Shown one piece after another: positions 42,775 through 53,765 of a stretch of 64,000 nucleotides of DNA (the first letter of the stretch is position 1; each line of letters opens with the position of its first letter). The notes beneath the pieces were generated by a model, which was not told where the DNA came from, searched no databases, and saw only the letters and a list, made by a program, of their open reading frames with translations. The position numbers were made by a program, and so were the translations under genes. The DNA comes from Anoplopoma fimbria (lineage: Eukaryota > Chordata > Actinopteri > Perciformes > Anoplopomatidae). The stretch spans positions 4,313,294-4,377,293 of the forward strand of contig NC_072457.1 of NCBI RefSeq assembly GCF_027596085.1, given 5' to 3'.

Positions 42775-43030
42775 CAGCTATTTCCGTGAGCTGTGAGGAG
42801 AACCGGGGCCGTCCGGTGCCGGCGGGGCTCCGGTGGGCTCCGTACCTGTCGTGTGAAGCACAGCAGCCGGCGTGACTCCTCTTCACCATCACAGGAACAC
42901 CGGAGGAACCGGGAGGAAAACAACAAGACACACAGCGGAGAGCAGCGGCGGAGCGACCATGATGCACCGCGGGAGGAGGGGCCGCGGCCGGTTCTTCTTC
43001 TTCTGTCTGCGTAAAGCTCGCTGCTGCCCC
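42775..43030 (-). promoter_or_regulatory. vps54: vps54 promoter/CpG island with noncoding first exon
   Basis: A sharp GC- and CpG-rich block in an AT-rich setting. A good minus-strand donor (GACAG/GTACGG, exon edge 42846) marks the end of an untranslated exon, and the TSS probably lies near 42950-43000. ORFs here in several frames reflect base composition. Confidence 0.6.
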
Positions 43031-43150
43031 CTGCTGGCCGGCGGCCGCCTGTACAGACACATTCACAGAAGCTACTCAATTACAAGTGTTGTATTTTAAA
43101 TCCACCAAAAAACTGTAATAAAGCCATTTTTCCGGTCATCACAGAAATAC

Positions 43151-43229
<79 letters not shown>

Positions 43230-43230
43230 T
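43151..43230. repeat. (AAT)n microsatellite
   Basis: About 26 perfect AAT units just upstream of the vps54 promoter. Confidence 0.97.
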
Positions 43231-43426
43231 TAAAAAAAAATATTGTCATTTAGAGCATTTAAATGTTATTTAATGAAGAAAAGTATAAAAACCAGTGCTG
43301 TGGTCATCACTATCCTCTTGCAATAGGACCAGCTGGATGGCAGAAACAGTGCTAGTAGTACCCCAAAAGTAATTGGAATAAAAAAAGTGACTATTGACCA
43401 TGCCAAAAGAGTTAAAAAGATAAGTT

Positions 43427-43600
43427 TTGTGTGAGGAAAAGAAGGGTTCAATTCTGGTTTTACTGGCAGAGGGATACAGTGAGCGTCAGGTTGCTTCCAT
43501 CCTTAAAATTTCAAAGACAGCGGTTCATAAGAACAAGGTCAAATACATAGCTCAGCATTATCCTGCTGGTGACCTGACGATTACAAATTTAATCGGTTGT
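43427..43600 (+). pseudogene. Tc1-like transposase N-terminal HTH remnant
   Basis: A 75-codon ORF begins MCEEKKGSILVLLAEGYSE, then RQVASILKISKTAVHKNK. That is the spacing of the first helix-turn-helix of Tc1/mariner transposases (K-G-x-I-x-x-L-x-x-G-Y-S, ISKTAV). The second HTH and the DDE catalytic domain are absent. It is probably a dead fragment and may continue left of the ATG. Confidence 0.5.
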
Positions 43601-45135
43601 TTGATTTATTTTAGTGAGCTAACTATGTTTGAAAATATTGTAAAAGCAGCTTAGTTGGACACTATGTTTAATCTGTACTTTGTTTTATTTTGTAGGCTAA
43701 AAACATAAACGCTTTCCCAGTCATTTGTGTTTTTGTTGTATATAATGTGAATGTGTAATCTCTATTTTTTTAGGACATTTTCTGACACTTTTTTTTACAC
43801 TGCTGCATTCTGTATCTGTTTTTAATAACTGTGATGGTTTATTGTAGAAGAATAAAACGGTATTATTTATTTATTATCATTTAAGAAACTCCTTTGTAGA
43901 CAATATTTTGCGAGAGATGCAAGTGTGATAGTTTATATTCCTCCAGCACAGGAGTCTGGGTCACTGCTTTTTAATGACCCAACAAATGTCACAGTGTTTC
44001 TATTGTTTGCAGTTGGAATAAAACGGTCGGTGGGCAGCATGACTGCTTATCTGTGATGAATGAATGAACACAGAAACGTTCATTCATAAAAATAAATTCA
44101 TTTTTAAATATTTCTTACATAAAAGTGTGAGGTTTGGCCTCATGGTGGCGCTAGAGGAAAGGTCAGAGAGTCACCTCAGAAACCACCCACTTCTAGAAAC
44201 ATAATGATAATCTGTATTTCGTCAAAAAAGGTTGGAGATATTTAAGTATTGGTATGTATTTCAATTATTGCATAGTTTCCTGTATTGTATTATACATAAA
44301 AAGCTATTTTCATGTGTATATGTAAATGCATTTTTGCAAGTATGACTTTATGAGCACTTTGGCAGAACCTGCAACATCTAACAGGAAGTAATTATTAAGT
44401 GTTTATTCCTCATATAACTACTGAGTAAAGCTGGTTTATTGTCATTCATGCCTGAAGTACATTAGTGTTTTGTTTAAGAAATGACATTCAGATTGGATGT
44501 GTGTGTTTCAAGTCACAAGACAAGCAGCTTAAAAACGTTTTTTCCCAAAGAATATATTTTTGTAAAGTCATGATAAAAAGCTAAAATACAGTTATTCTGG
44601 ATCCAAAAGAGGCAACAAAGGTTACAGAGGAAGGTCACTTGATTTCAGAGGAAAAGGATCAAATGCAGAAATATTGCAGTTCAAGTTTTTTTTCCATTTT
44701 CCTGCTTAAAAAGAATCCCTTTAAGAAGAAGAAGTGCATCACAGTGAGGTGCAGAAACACTCGATTAAAGCCAAACTAGAGATCATGTCTCAGTGTTAAT
44801 GGCTCTTTAAGGCAGAGGTGAGACAGTAATCAGCTGTGGAATTCTGCATTCATTTACAAAACACACAACTGAAGAGGAATAAATAAAGTTTAAAGCAAAT
44901 CAAACATCTGGCAGATGTGTCCAGGGATTAACTTTCACCACATTAGAGGAAGACAACACTGCCTGAATCATTTATGATATTCATAAACAGAAGGCAACTC
45001 AATACATTTATATTGGTCAAAATTAAGTTAAATTACGTTATAAAATATTAAGTTATGAAAGAAAACCTCAAAGTATACAGTTCTGTCCTCAATGCTGTTG
45101 TTTTTAAGGCTTGAGACGGAGCGTCTGAGTGGGTT
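43601..45135. other. intergenic region and candidate peli1 3' UTR
   Basis: AT-rich, no gene seen. On the peli1 (minus) strand the nearest good AATAAA is at 44435-44440 (TTTATT on +), about 0.7 kb past the stop, so the UTR plausibly covers 44420-45135. Other copies near 43860-43875 would give a longer form. Confidence 0.4.
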
Positions 45136-45714
45136 CTAGTCCAGCGGGCTTTGGAAGATGAGCTTGATGCAGCCGGACGCTCCTCCCAGCGGCTCGATGC
45201 AGAACGGGCAGGCGGCGTGGAAGGTGTGCGTGCCGTGCGGCAGCGGGATCTGACTCCAGAACGCCGCCGTCTTCTCCGAGCAGACGTGACCGCAGGGTGC
45301 GAAGGCGTGGGTGGGTGGCTCGGCGTCCACGTAGAAGCCCGCCTCGCAGCCCAGCCACAGCGGCTTGTAAGGGCCTCTCGTCCGGCACATGGGGCACTCT
45401 CTCTCCTGACACTCCGCCTCCACCTCCGGGTTGCGGCGCCCCCCCCAGCCGTGGTAGCCGTGCACGTGGCCGCAGCGCAGGTAGGCCCAGGGCTGCTTCT
45501 CGTCCAGGACGTCCTTGCGGCGGAGGCTGGGGAAGGCCAGCGTGTTGAAGCCCACGGGGCACTGCGGCCGCCCGGCGTTCAGCTCCTGCCGCAGCGCCTC
45601 CAGGTGTTTGACGGTGGGGGTGTGCGCCAGGCCCTCGGCCGTCCGCCACAGCAGGGTGGCGCCGCAGAGGTCGATGAGGGACCCGTCCACCAGCTCGTTA
45701 GACTCAGAGTCCAC
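45136..45714 (-). CDS. peli1: peli1 last exon: RING-like catalytic region
   Basis: Encodes residues 236-427. All zinc-ligand Cys/His of the Pellino RING-like module are present. The stretch between the first (CGHVHG) and second (CPMC) ligand pairs reads GGRRNPEVEAECQERE. It is longer and more Arg/Glu-rich than the human Peli1 segment I recall, and it adds one extra cysteine. Very high GC explains the long antisense ORFs. Confidence 0.92.
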   Translation of the reverse strand: MDSESNELVDGSLIDLCGATLLWRTAEGLAHTPTVKHLEALRQELNAGRPQCPVGFNTLAFPSLRRKDVLDEKQPWAYLRCGHVHGYHGWGGRRNPEVEAECQERECPMCRTRGPYKPLWLGCEAGFYVDAEPPTHAFAPCGHVCSEKTAAFWSQIPLPHGTHTFHAACPFCIEPLGGASGCIKLIFQSPLD

Positions 45715-48700
45715 CTGAAGGAGAGACGGGCAGAAGATAAAACATCATTGTTGTTGTTGTTGCTGCAAGTAGATTCTGTAACTCTGAGGGTTTCTCTGAA
45801 AATGTGAAACATGTTCCTGGAGGTTTACAATCCATATTTAAAAGGTTAATTAACATAGAACAGACCTTTTTATTATTATTTAAAACATTCATGGGGTTTT
45901 CAAAAAGTTAAAGGTACCCTGTGGAGTTTTTAAACCTCTAAAGGCGCTTTAGAGCAGCATCTTTACAGTTGCCTTTTTCAATTAGTTTGTATGATGCACA
46001 TAAGATAAGATAAGATAAGATAGAACTTTATTCAACCTGAGGGGAATTTTTGTGCAACAGCTGCAGTACAAAGTAAAAAAGAGTGGAAATTTAAATAGTG
46101 AACACACAATGGCAAAATAGGTTTATAGTGAGGTTGCTTCTTGGTGAAGTTGCATATACAAGTATGTACAATGTCAAGAACATGTAAGTGTATATGGTCT
46201 ATTCATAATGTTCATATGATTATGTCTGGTATATCGAGTCAGAAGACATGATAAATATTCCTGCCTCTGGTCACATGTTGTTCTGCTGATAGACAGCTGG
46301 TGGCGGTAATGAGCAAAGACATGTGGCGAAGCACCAATGAAGGCGAGAATGAAGAGTGAACAACAAACTGAGTATGTTTGTTGGACCTCAGTGAGACACA
46401 CAATGTGTTCTGATGAGAAACACTGGTTTCGAACAAAACTTCCACAGGGCCCCTTTAAAGAACTGCAGCTCCCATGAAGATCCGGTTGGAGTCACCCACC
46501 ATCTTGCCCCTCTGCTGAGAAGATCTGGTTTCCCGCAGCGTGAAGACTTTGCCGCAGACGGACATCTCCCTCCACAGACCGGGTGTAGAGCCCTGGCTGA
46601 AGCCGTGGCGCGGGTGCATCACCAGAACGCCGTTGGTGGTCAGTCCGTCCATCTGACCGTCCTGCGTCCTCCACTTGGCCGCTTTCTCCTGTGAAGACAT
46701 CAGGAGTGTTAATAAATCAGTGAATCTGATGATGAATCATTGTGTCGTCCGGCTCGGACGGCGTCCTCGTACCCCGAGGAAGATGTTCTTGGAGGAGTCG
46801 AAGCCCGCGGCGTAGATCCGCACGGTGTAAGGAGGGATTCTTTGGCAGATGATGCGGCAGGCGAAGCGAGAGATGGTGCTCTGGACCGTTTGACCGTCGA
46901 CTTGGCTCTGACCGCCGGGCAGCGTGTCCGTCACCACGAAGTCAATGGGAGTCTCTGTGGAACGACCGATCTGAAAAGACACAGAGACAACATTTATGTT
47001 AATGAATACACTGCGAGAGAGATTTGATTAAGTCGCCTGTTTGTCTCATGTCACGATAACGCCAAAATACAATAGAGAATGGTGATGGCGGAACAAGAAA
47101 CATGCATGAACTGTCAAACTGAGGGAGCAAAACTATGATTACATAAGTACTTTTTAAAAATGTATTTGTTTAACTGGAGAGTTTCTGGAATTTTTATCAC
47201 AGCAATTTGTTTGCCACTGTGTTGATTCTCATTTCTCTTTCTACTTCCTCAATTGTGGCTTTCTTATTGCTTCTAAACAGACTTACTGTACCACAGCCTT
47301 GAGGAAATTCTACACAGCGACAAACCCACATAGTGCAACATGCAAAATGTCTGGTGGTCAAAAAAAAACAAAACACAAGAACTACATCACAGCTATTTTA
47401 CTTAGCGAGTTTCTAAGGAGTCACAAGATTTAACCGACAAAAAACTAAATCAAATTTACAGAATGTGAGGAAAGGCAAGTTAAAGAGAATAAAGCTCTTA
47501 TTTTGAAACCTAGAACTCTGCTGCTGACTGTAAAGAAAACAGGCTGTGTCAGTTTAAATGGACAGTTCGACCCAAAATAAAAAAAGAATACATATTTTCT
47601 CTCTTACCCGTAGTGCTATTTATCAATCTAGATTGTTTTTGTGTGAGTTGACTAGTTTTGGAGACATCGGCCATAGAGATGTCTGCCTTTTGCTAGAATA
47701 TTTTGGGACTGTATGGCACTCCATTGAAAATCTCAACAGCAATAGATAGTTCCTACAAGAAACTGCTCACAAAATTGTCAGTGAATTATTTTAGGTATCC
47801 AGGTCATGATTTCTGGAAAGATACATAAAGCTAAGAAACTCACACCCAAACAATCTAGACTGATGGCTCTACAGGTAAAAGGACAAATATGTGTTTGTGA
47901 TATTGGGGTGAACCGTCCCTTTAAACTGACAGGTAGTTATCTGATCCTTGTATATAAACCATTAATATTTTGTTCTTTATAACTGAAGTGACATCAGATA
48001 GAGGTAGTGGATGCTACAGACCTGGAACATGTCTGTGTTGCTGTCGTGAGTGTACTCCACCACCACCGTCTGAGCCCGGGACAGAGTGTAGGAAATACTG
48101 TGCTGCTCCTTGTTGCTCACAGCCTTTAAAAGAGACACAAAAGAGATGTAGTTACAATGTGTTTAAGAAAAAAACACAACTGTTATTGTTCTCTTTGTTA
48201 TATAGTTTTTGCTTATTATGAGCCTGTGAAAATATGTGACAAATCCTGGATTTCCACTTGATAAAAATACACTTACGAGTCCTGGTAACATGCACAGAAA
48301 TAGAACAAAAACAAAAAAGAGAAACTGAAAAACTAAACAAACAGGGAATAAGGTGTTTCTATGCGTCATTAGTTCAATGGAATTGCCGCATACAAGCACT
48401 TTAAAATACATATATATACATACAAGAGCCAAAGTTCACTTTCTGTGTTGCTTCCAGAACATTTAAAAGGTCGGTCGCAGAAAAATAAGATGGATGAAAG
48501 CAGCGGGAGGGCGGTGACTGTTGAGTCCACGTCTTCACAGAGACCTGGATCCATCGCTCATCCTGGATCACGCTGAACTTTGACGGTCGGACAGCAGCAC
48601 AGAGAGCAGGACGACTCTGTGTTTACATCAATGGTGCTTGGTGCTCAAAGTTGATGGATGTTTTTTCCTCATGTTGAATTATTAAATGTGAAGATGTGGG

Positions 48701-51700
48701 CCATACTATCTGCACAGAGAACAGTTTTTGTCGCTGCCGTTTCCATTTCGCAAATTCAGAAAATGCACTACAGGAACGAACTACTGTTTTTGTTTTTGTT
48801 AGTCATGTGTTTGTTGGGTTACAAAAGGGCTACAACTGACTTCCGTTGTGCATCCCTGTGTTGCATAAAGACAATAAATGACCCTTGCTGCACGTCATAG
48901 ACCCTGAAGAACACTGTTACCTGTGTTTTCGAGCTCTCACCTTGGCAGCCTGCGGCGTGCAGGACGAGTGGACGGTGCTCGGTTTCACGCCGTTGGCCTT
49001 GTTCCTGCGACTCAGAGCGAAGCGGCTCTTCCTCCTCCCCTTGTCGCCGTTGGGCAGCGAGCCGTTGCACCTGAACGCACCAGATGGAGAAAAAAAAAAA
49101 ACGTCTTAAGACACACCCAGAAGATCCACAAGTAAATTATGATTAAGATATATAAACAACACCATGATGTAGATGATATTTTGATCATAGAATTCAACCA
49201 GAAGAAGCCCAGTCCTGGTTTATACCATACTATGTTACAGTGTGACAGTCTAGGGGTCCAAGAAAGCTTTATTTCAGTTCTGCATACAATAATACAAAAG
49301 ATGAACAAAAGGTCTGAACCCGCAGCAGCTAAACTCCCTGAACCACAGGCGCTCTCTTGTGTCCTCAGTGAAAGGCCTTCAGTCAGGAAGTCAGCTGCAT
49401 TCTTTGCTGTGGTGGAGTCTCTCGACACATTAAACTGGGTTCAGGCTGAAACATGCTGATCCCAAACAATAAACACTGTCTACCAGAGGTGGGACAAAGA
49501 CTGGAGTCCTGGCAGAGAAATCATTAGTCAAGACCAACAAAGATTGAACAAGGATTTCTTGTTAAGATGTCAAGTCAAGGTCCTAAACTTTGTGTTTTTT
49601 TGCGTCCTAAACAAGTCCTTATTCACTGAATGTGAATTCCCAGAAATGATAAACGCTCTTAAAACTTTATAAAATGTAACATAATAAAAAACATCCACCT
49701 ACTTCCATCATGGATTCTATTTTTACAGTTAAAATCCACATTGTCTTTATAAATTCTACATTATATACATGTTATTGTATATTGACTTTGTACATGCAAC
49801 CTGTAAAAATCCACCCATTTAATATTTTATTCATGTTGTTGGTCTTAGGTGCTTTTTACATATATTTAAATATATTTCATTATATACATTCTTTCCACAT
49901 ATTTGTGGGACATAATAGTCCTTCTGTCTGTTCTTTCTCTTTATTTTTCCAGCTTTGTTGACCTTGGTCTTAGCTGTCTATTTCTGTGTATGTGTAAAAG
50001 AAAAAATCTGAGTCAGATTCCTTAAAGCTGATTCATTTAAAATGATCATGCGTGTCTTTAAATCTTCATGTGATACTCTATAGTATCGTCTGTTGTCTGC
50101 CTGCTGGTCTGCACTGACAAACCCAACACTCCGCTGCTTGTGCAATGTGACTGACTGCTGTGCATCTTGAAAATAAGGACTTCATTCATAGATAAAGAGT
50201 TTAATCTTTAAGGTTGGGGTGTGATTTCTAGTCATTCCAAGTCAAAAAGCTGCAACAAGTCCAAGTAAAGTAACTAAAACCCCTCCTACTACACCTTAAA
50301 AACACATTTTGATTTCTTCCAGTTTTGATGAAGCAGTTTCCCCCTCTTTCTTGTTTTTATGCTATGCTAGGCTAAACATGCCCTATCTATCCAATGCAGG
50401 TTAAAAAAAAGTCAAACAAGCATGTTTCCCAGACGTTGCTTTCACTGGAGACAGGAAGCTTTTTTTTTTTGGGAGAGAAAGCCAAAGAGCAACAACCGTT
50501 TCAGTCCACATACAAAAGCAGGATGCTGTGGTCACATGGTTCACCATCCATCCATCAGGACGCCTGTTAAATACAACGTAAACTGCATTTATTTGCAAAA
50601 CATCGTTTATTTGCGGAACATTATTCTCGTCTAAAAAGCACATTATGAAAGCTAAATGTTTTCTGGCTCTTTAACCCTGAGTCGGAGGTTATCTTCAGAG
50701 CCAGACTGCTGCCAGACGCAGGTCAAGTCAACATCGGCGTTCAGTTAAAAGTGGAGCCATTCTTTCATAACTTCCTGCGTTTCAGATAAAGTGACGGCCA
50801 CCTCCTTTTCTGAGATAAACTGGGACCACCCTTAGCTCCACTGCCTGACACAGGACACGACTTCTGTTTTCACAAACGGTACGGTTCCTCCTAATTAAAA
50901 CTTAGGACCAGAGTAATTGCCAGTTGCTGGGCCTCGCAGACTGTTTAGCTCCACATGTGGACGCGATGATACGAAAGCAAACAAAAGGTCGGGAAAACCG
51001 CGGCGGCCACAACTCTCCTGAGGTGTCTCCACCTCCCTGAACCACAGGCGCTCTCTTGTGTCCTCAGTGAAAAAGGCCTTCAGCCAGGAAGTCAGCTGCA
51101 TTCTTTGCTGTGGTGGAGTTTTTTTTTTTTGATGCATTTAACTGGATGAGGCAGAGTTTTGCTGCTTCTGAACAATTTGAAACTGCACAAACAAATGCCA
51201 CAAATGCCACAAGTTGTGATGATTTTTCTGGACTTATTCTTATCAGCAGCAGTGGGGGTTAAAACGATTGTCATGGGGCTTTCAGACCATCAGAAGCACT
51301 TTTGCAAAACAGTGCAAACGTCTGCAATGATGTGGGCTTTCTTCTATAGATATATTGTGAAATACAAACCAAGAAGTTCAGTTTAAAAGGCTTATCAAGT
51401 GCTAAGAACACACGAGAGAGCAGGGTATCAAACCTGTGTACCTATCTAGTACAAAAAACTGATCATGTACTGATCATGAAAAAAAACAGATTTAAGTTTA
51501 AAAATGACCAAATTTAGATGATTTTTCACCAAACAAAAGTTCTTATACAGCTGTTTCTTTGGTTTAATTTAAAAACAAGATATGCAGTAAAAATATATCT
51601 TACTAATATCTGTATTTCTTGAACTATAAACTTTAGAAATCTCAAACAATACTGAGCCCTACAACATACAATTGTTTTTTTTTAAACTAGATATGAACAG

Positions 51701-53419
51701 CAATGAAACTTTCTTCCACCTAGATGTTGGCAATGTACGCCACAAAGTAGCATTTATGACACAAGGTACTATACGGTGTTTATTTGTTTATATTATATTA
51801 CATATAAACTTGTTTTTCAAAAAGGCACAATGAGTTGGCCCCTCCTCTCTGGCTCCATGAAGGTCACGGTGTTTGCCAGCTCGTTTTGGAACGAGCTTTG
51901 TCCGCTTGGCATCTCGCCTCACTAAATTTGTGGGTTTTTTCGTAGCTTTTCCTCTCGGATGCTTACGATCTGGCACCTCGTCGCTACTTTTTATAGATGT
52001 TGACAGCCAAACGTCCCCAACCCAGGAAAGTAAGATTATCCGGGCAGAGGGCCGAGTCTCTGGAGACACAAGTCTCCCCACACACTTCTAGAGGGTCCGA
52101 GGTGACGACAAGAGGGACTATTTTTGTCTATAAATGTATTATTTTTGGGGGAAATTTTAGTTGGTTTCAATCCTTGATGATTTTAAGCTTTTGCTCATTA
52201 TCTTCGTTTTTTTCGTTTGCATTAAGCTGCTGCAGCGGAACATTTCCCACTTAGATTAATAAAGTTATTAATCAAACCATTAATCAAATCAACAAACCAA
52301 CCTAACAACCTATCTAACGACCTATATTTGACTTGTACTAGCTTGCCGGATGGCACTCCATTAGCCTGTGCTATCGGGCGAAGCTAGTACAGCTAGTAAA
52401 ACCAGTCAGAACCACATTTTTCTGATAAACATCTTCATGTTTCTGTGTCAAAACTTTCTTCAGACACTCCTGCTGCTTCATCACGTGAAAGCAGAAGCTA
52501 GTGGTTTTTCTTTAATGCAATGTTTCTGTTATTGCGGGGAAAAAAGGCATTCTTTTTCTCTTTCAGTTCCTAGAATACCAATTTGTATTTTTTCAGTTTG
52601 GATGAACTTCCTCCTAACATACGTTCATTCTCATGTAACATATATGAGTATGTCATCCGAATTGGCACAGCTTCTGGGAAGATGACATCATCACAAAGCA
52701 AAAATAGAAAACCTCAACACATAGATTTAATATACTTTATATATATAAGTACAGTCGTCTCCCGTGTTTGATTTGAACAATGCAAACAACAGCAGGAAAA
52801 AACAGTCAAGAGGTTTAGCTCAATCATTCTAGTCTGCCTCTGTAAATGAACTTGTTGAGACTTGAACCTTTTCTTGAGATGGATCCTCTTTCTTCGTGTA
52901 AGAAAAGACAAAAACAAGATTGTTTATAGTCAGTGTTTGGTTTCTGGATGTCTTTAACGCATGAATGCAATGCTTTTACCCGCTGATTCTTGATTTTTGG
53001 ATGTCATAGTGTCCCTGAAAGCACCATCGAGCTTCAACACTGACTGCAAAGTCACACGTTGAGAACGAAGTTTCCTGATAAACAAATAAAGCTGACTAAG
53101 TTTCCACTGCGGTAGATTATTATCGAGAGGAAGTAGATTTTATTACTCAAATGGTCTCATTTTAATTGCTGCTTCAAAAGAAGGGAGCAGCTCTGAAAGC
53201 AGATGTTAATTCTTCAGAGAACGATTTGGTCGGCAGTAATGTAGAGCGCACGTTTAAGAGTAGTTAAAGGGGCTAAAACATGCAGAACCTTTAAAGCTCC
53301 ACGTTGACGATTTAGACGCTTTGACCTTCTTACCCGAGCACGATGAGCTCTCCATATTTCACTGGTCCTTTGGTGGAGGCAGGGGAGGTGGAGATGTTTT
53401 CCTGACCGAGAGAAAACAT
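45136..53419 (-). CDS. peli1: Pellino E3 ubiquitin-protein ligase 1
   Basis: Pellino-1 ubiquitinates IRAK1, RIP1 and related adaptors downstream of TLR/IL-1 receptors. Coding exons 5' to 3': 53419-53334, 49070-48941, 48123-48022, 46970-46773, 46688-46500, 45714-45136. Phases join to 1284 nt, 427 codons plus stop (human 418). The N-terminus (PVKYGELIVLG, GSLPNGDKGRRKSRFALSRR) and QHSISYTLSRAQTVVVEYTH, FACRIICQRIPPYTVRIYAA and GQMDGLTTNGVLVMHPRHGF form the FHA-like phosphothreonine-binding core. The last exon has the RING-like domain: CGHVHGYH at 316-323, CPMC at 341-344, then CGHVCSEKT and FHAACPFC, ending LIFQSPLD. Synteny with vps54 and N-terminal sequence favour Peli1 over Peli2/3. The a/b paralogue is not decided. 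Confidence 0.96.
46003..46260. mobile_element. LINE/SINE 3'-end fragment (GATAA repeats)
   Basis: GATAAGATAAGATAAGATAG is followed by AACTTTATTCAACCTGAGGGGAATTTTTGTGC. This is the reverse-complement close of a common fish retroposon, located in a peli1 intron. Confidence 0.55.
47547..47931. mobile_element. non-autonomous DNA transposon (MITE), 385 bp
   Basis: Ends are inverted: TGTCAGTTTAAATGGACAGTT at left, and the complement of AACCGTCCCTTTAAACTGACA at right. The interior (AATCTAGATTGTTTTTGTGTGAG, CATCGGCCATAGAGATGTCTG) is a familiar fish repeat. No target-site duplication is certain and there is no transposase. Confidence 0.7.
49334..49438. repeat. duplicated block, copy 1
   Basis: Begins CTCCCTGAACCACAGGCGCT and continues through GAAGTCAGCTGCATTCTTTG to about TTAAACTGG. 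It matches 51033-51146 in the same orientation with few differences. Confidence 0.85.
51033..51146. repeat. duplicated block, copy 2
   Basis: Same start and body as 49334-49438, with a T-run expansion near 51119-51130 before GATGCATTTAACTGG. The flanks of the two copies are unrelated. Confidence 0.85.
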
Positions 53420-53492
53420 CTGGGCAGACTTCACTTTTCGCTGTCACCCTCAGAGCGTCTCCATCACCTGCAGACACAAACCAAGAATCTTT

Positions 53493-53765
53493 AACATTTT
53501 ACATTACAGTCATTTAGCAGACGCGTTTATCCAAAGCGACTTACAATCAGTAGTATATATATATATATTACATATCATTCACCCATTCATGACAGAATGC
53601 ACCATCAGACTCTAACTAACATTCATGCAACATCCAGTCCACACCGATGGCAAGCCTTCAGGAGCAACTTGGGGGTTAAGTGTCTTGCCCAAGGACACAT
53701 CGACTGCCGAAGCTGGGTATCGAACCACCGATCCTCTGATTGGAGCCACAGCTGCCCCATAAACT
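53493..53765 (-). mobile_element. tRNA-like SINE
   Basis: The minus strand carries a B-box GGTTCGATACC (53716-53726), then the fish-typical TGTCCTTGGGCAAGACACTTA and AGTTGCTCCTGAAGGCTTGCC. The other end has GTAAGTCGCTTTGGATAAACG, then GTCTGCTAAATGACTG. It lies in the 5' intron of peli1, just upstream of the ATG exon. Confidence 0.7.

Larger units (their letters stand above)
37989..42845 (-). other. vps54: vps54 first intron
   Basis: The ATG-bearing exon begins at a TGTCTCCAG acceptor after 37988. The best upstream donor (CACACGACAG/GTACGG) is at 42845, inside a CpG-rich block. The 4.9 kb between them carry LINE 3' ends and a cluster of Tc1-type elements (listed separately). The rest is AT-rich. 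Confidence 0.5.
49071..53333 (-). other. peli1: peli1 intron between first and second coding exons
   Basis: 4.3 kb intron, GT (53333) to AG. Contains a pair of near-identical ~100-bp blocks (next entries) and an A/T-rich remainder. A 97-codon minus ORF at 51788-52081 resembles nothing I recognise. Confidence 0.5.

Noticed and set aside
42710..43099. Several ORFs of 73-118 codons
   Set aside because: Products of the CpG-rich vps54 promoter block. None matches a known protein, and vps54 translation starts in the next exon.
45104..45807. 181- and 218-codon ORFs over the peli1 last exon
   Set aside because: Shadow frames of the GC-rich RING exon, with arginine/alanine/proline-rich nonsense sequence.
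51788..52081. 97-codon ORF rich in Lys/Arg
   Set aside because: It lacks a recognisable domain or splice context. It might be part of an unknown repeat, but I cannot support a gene.
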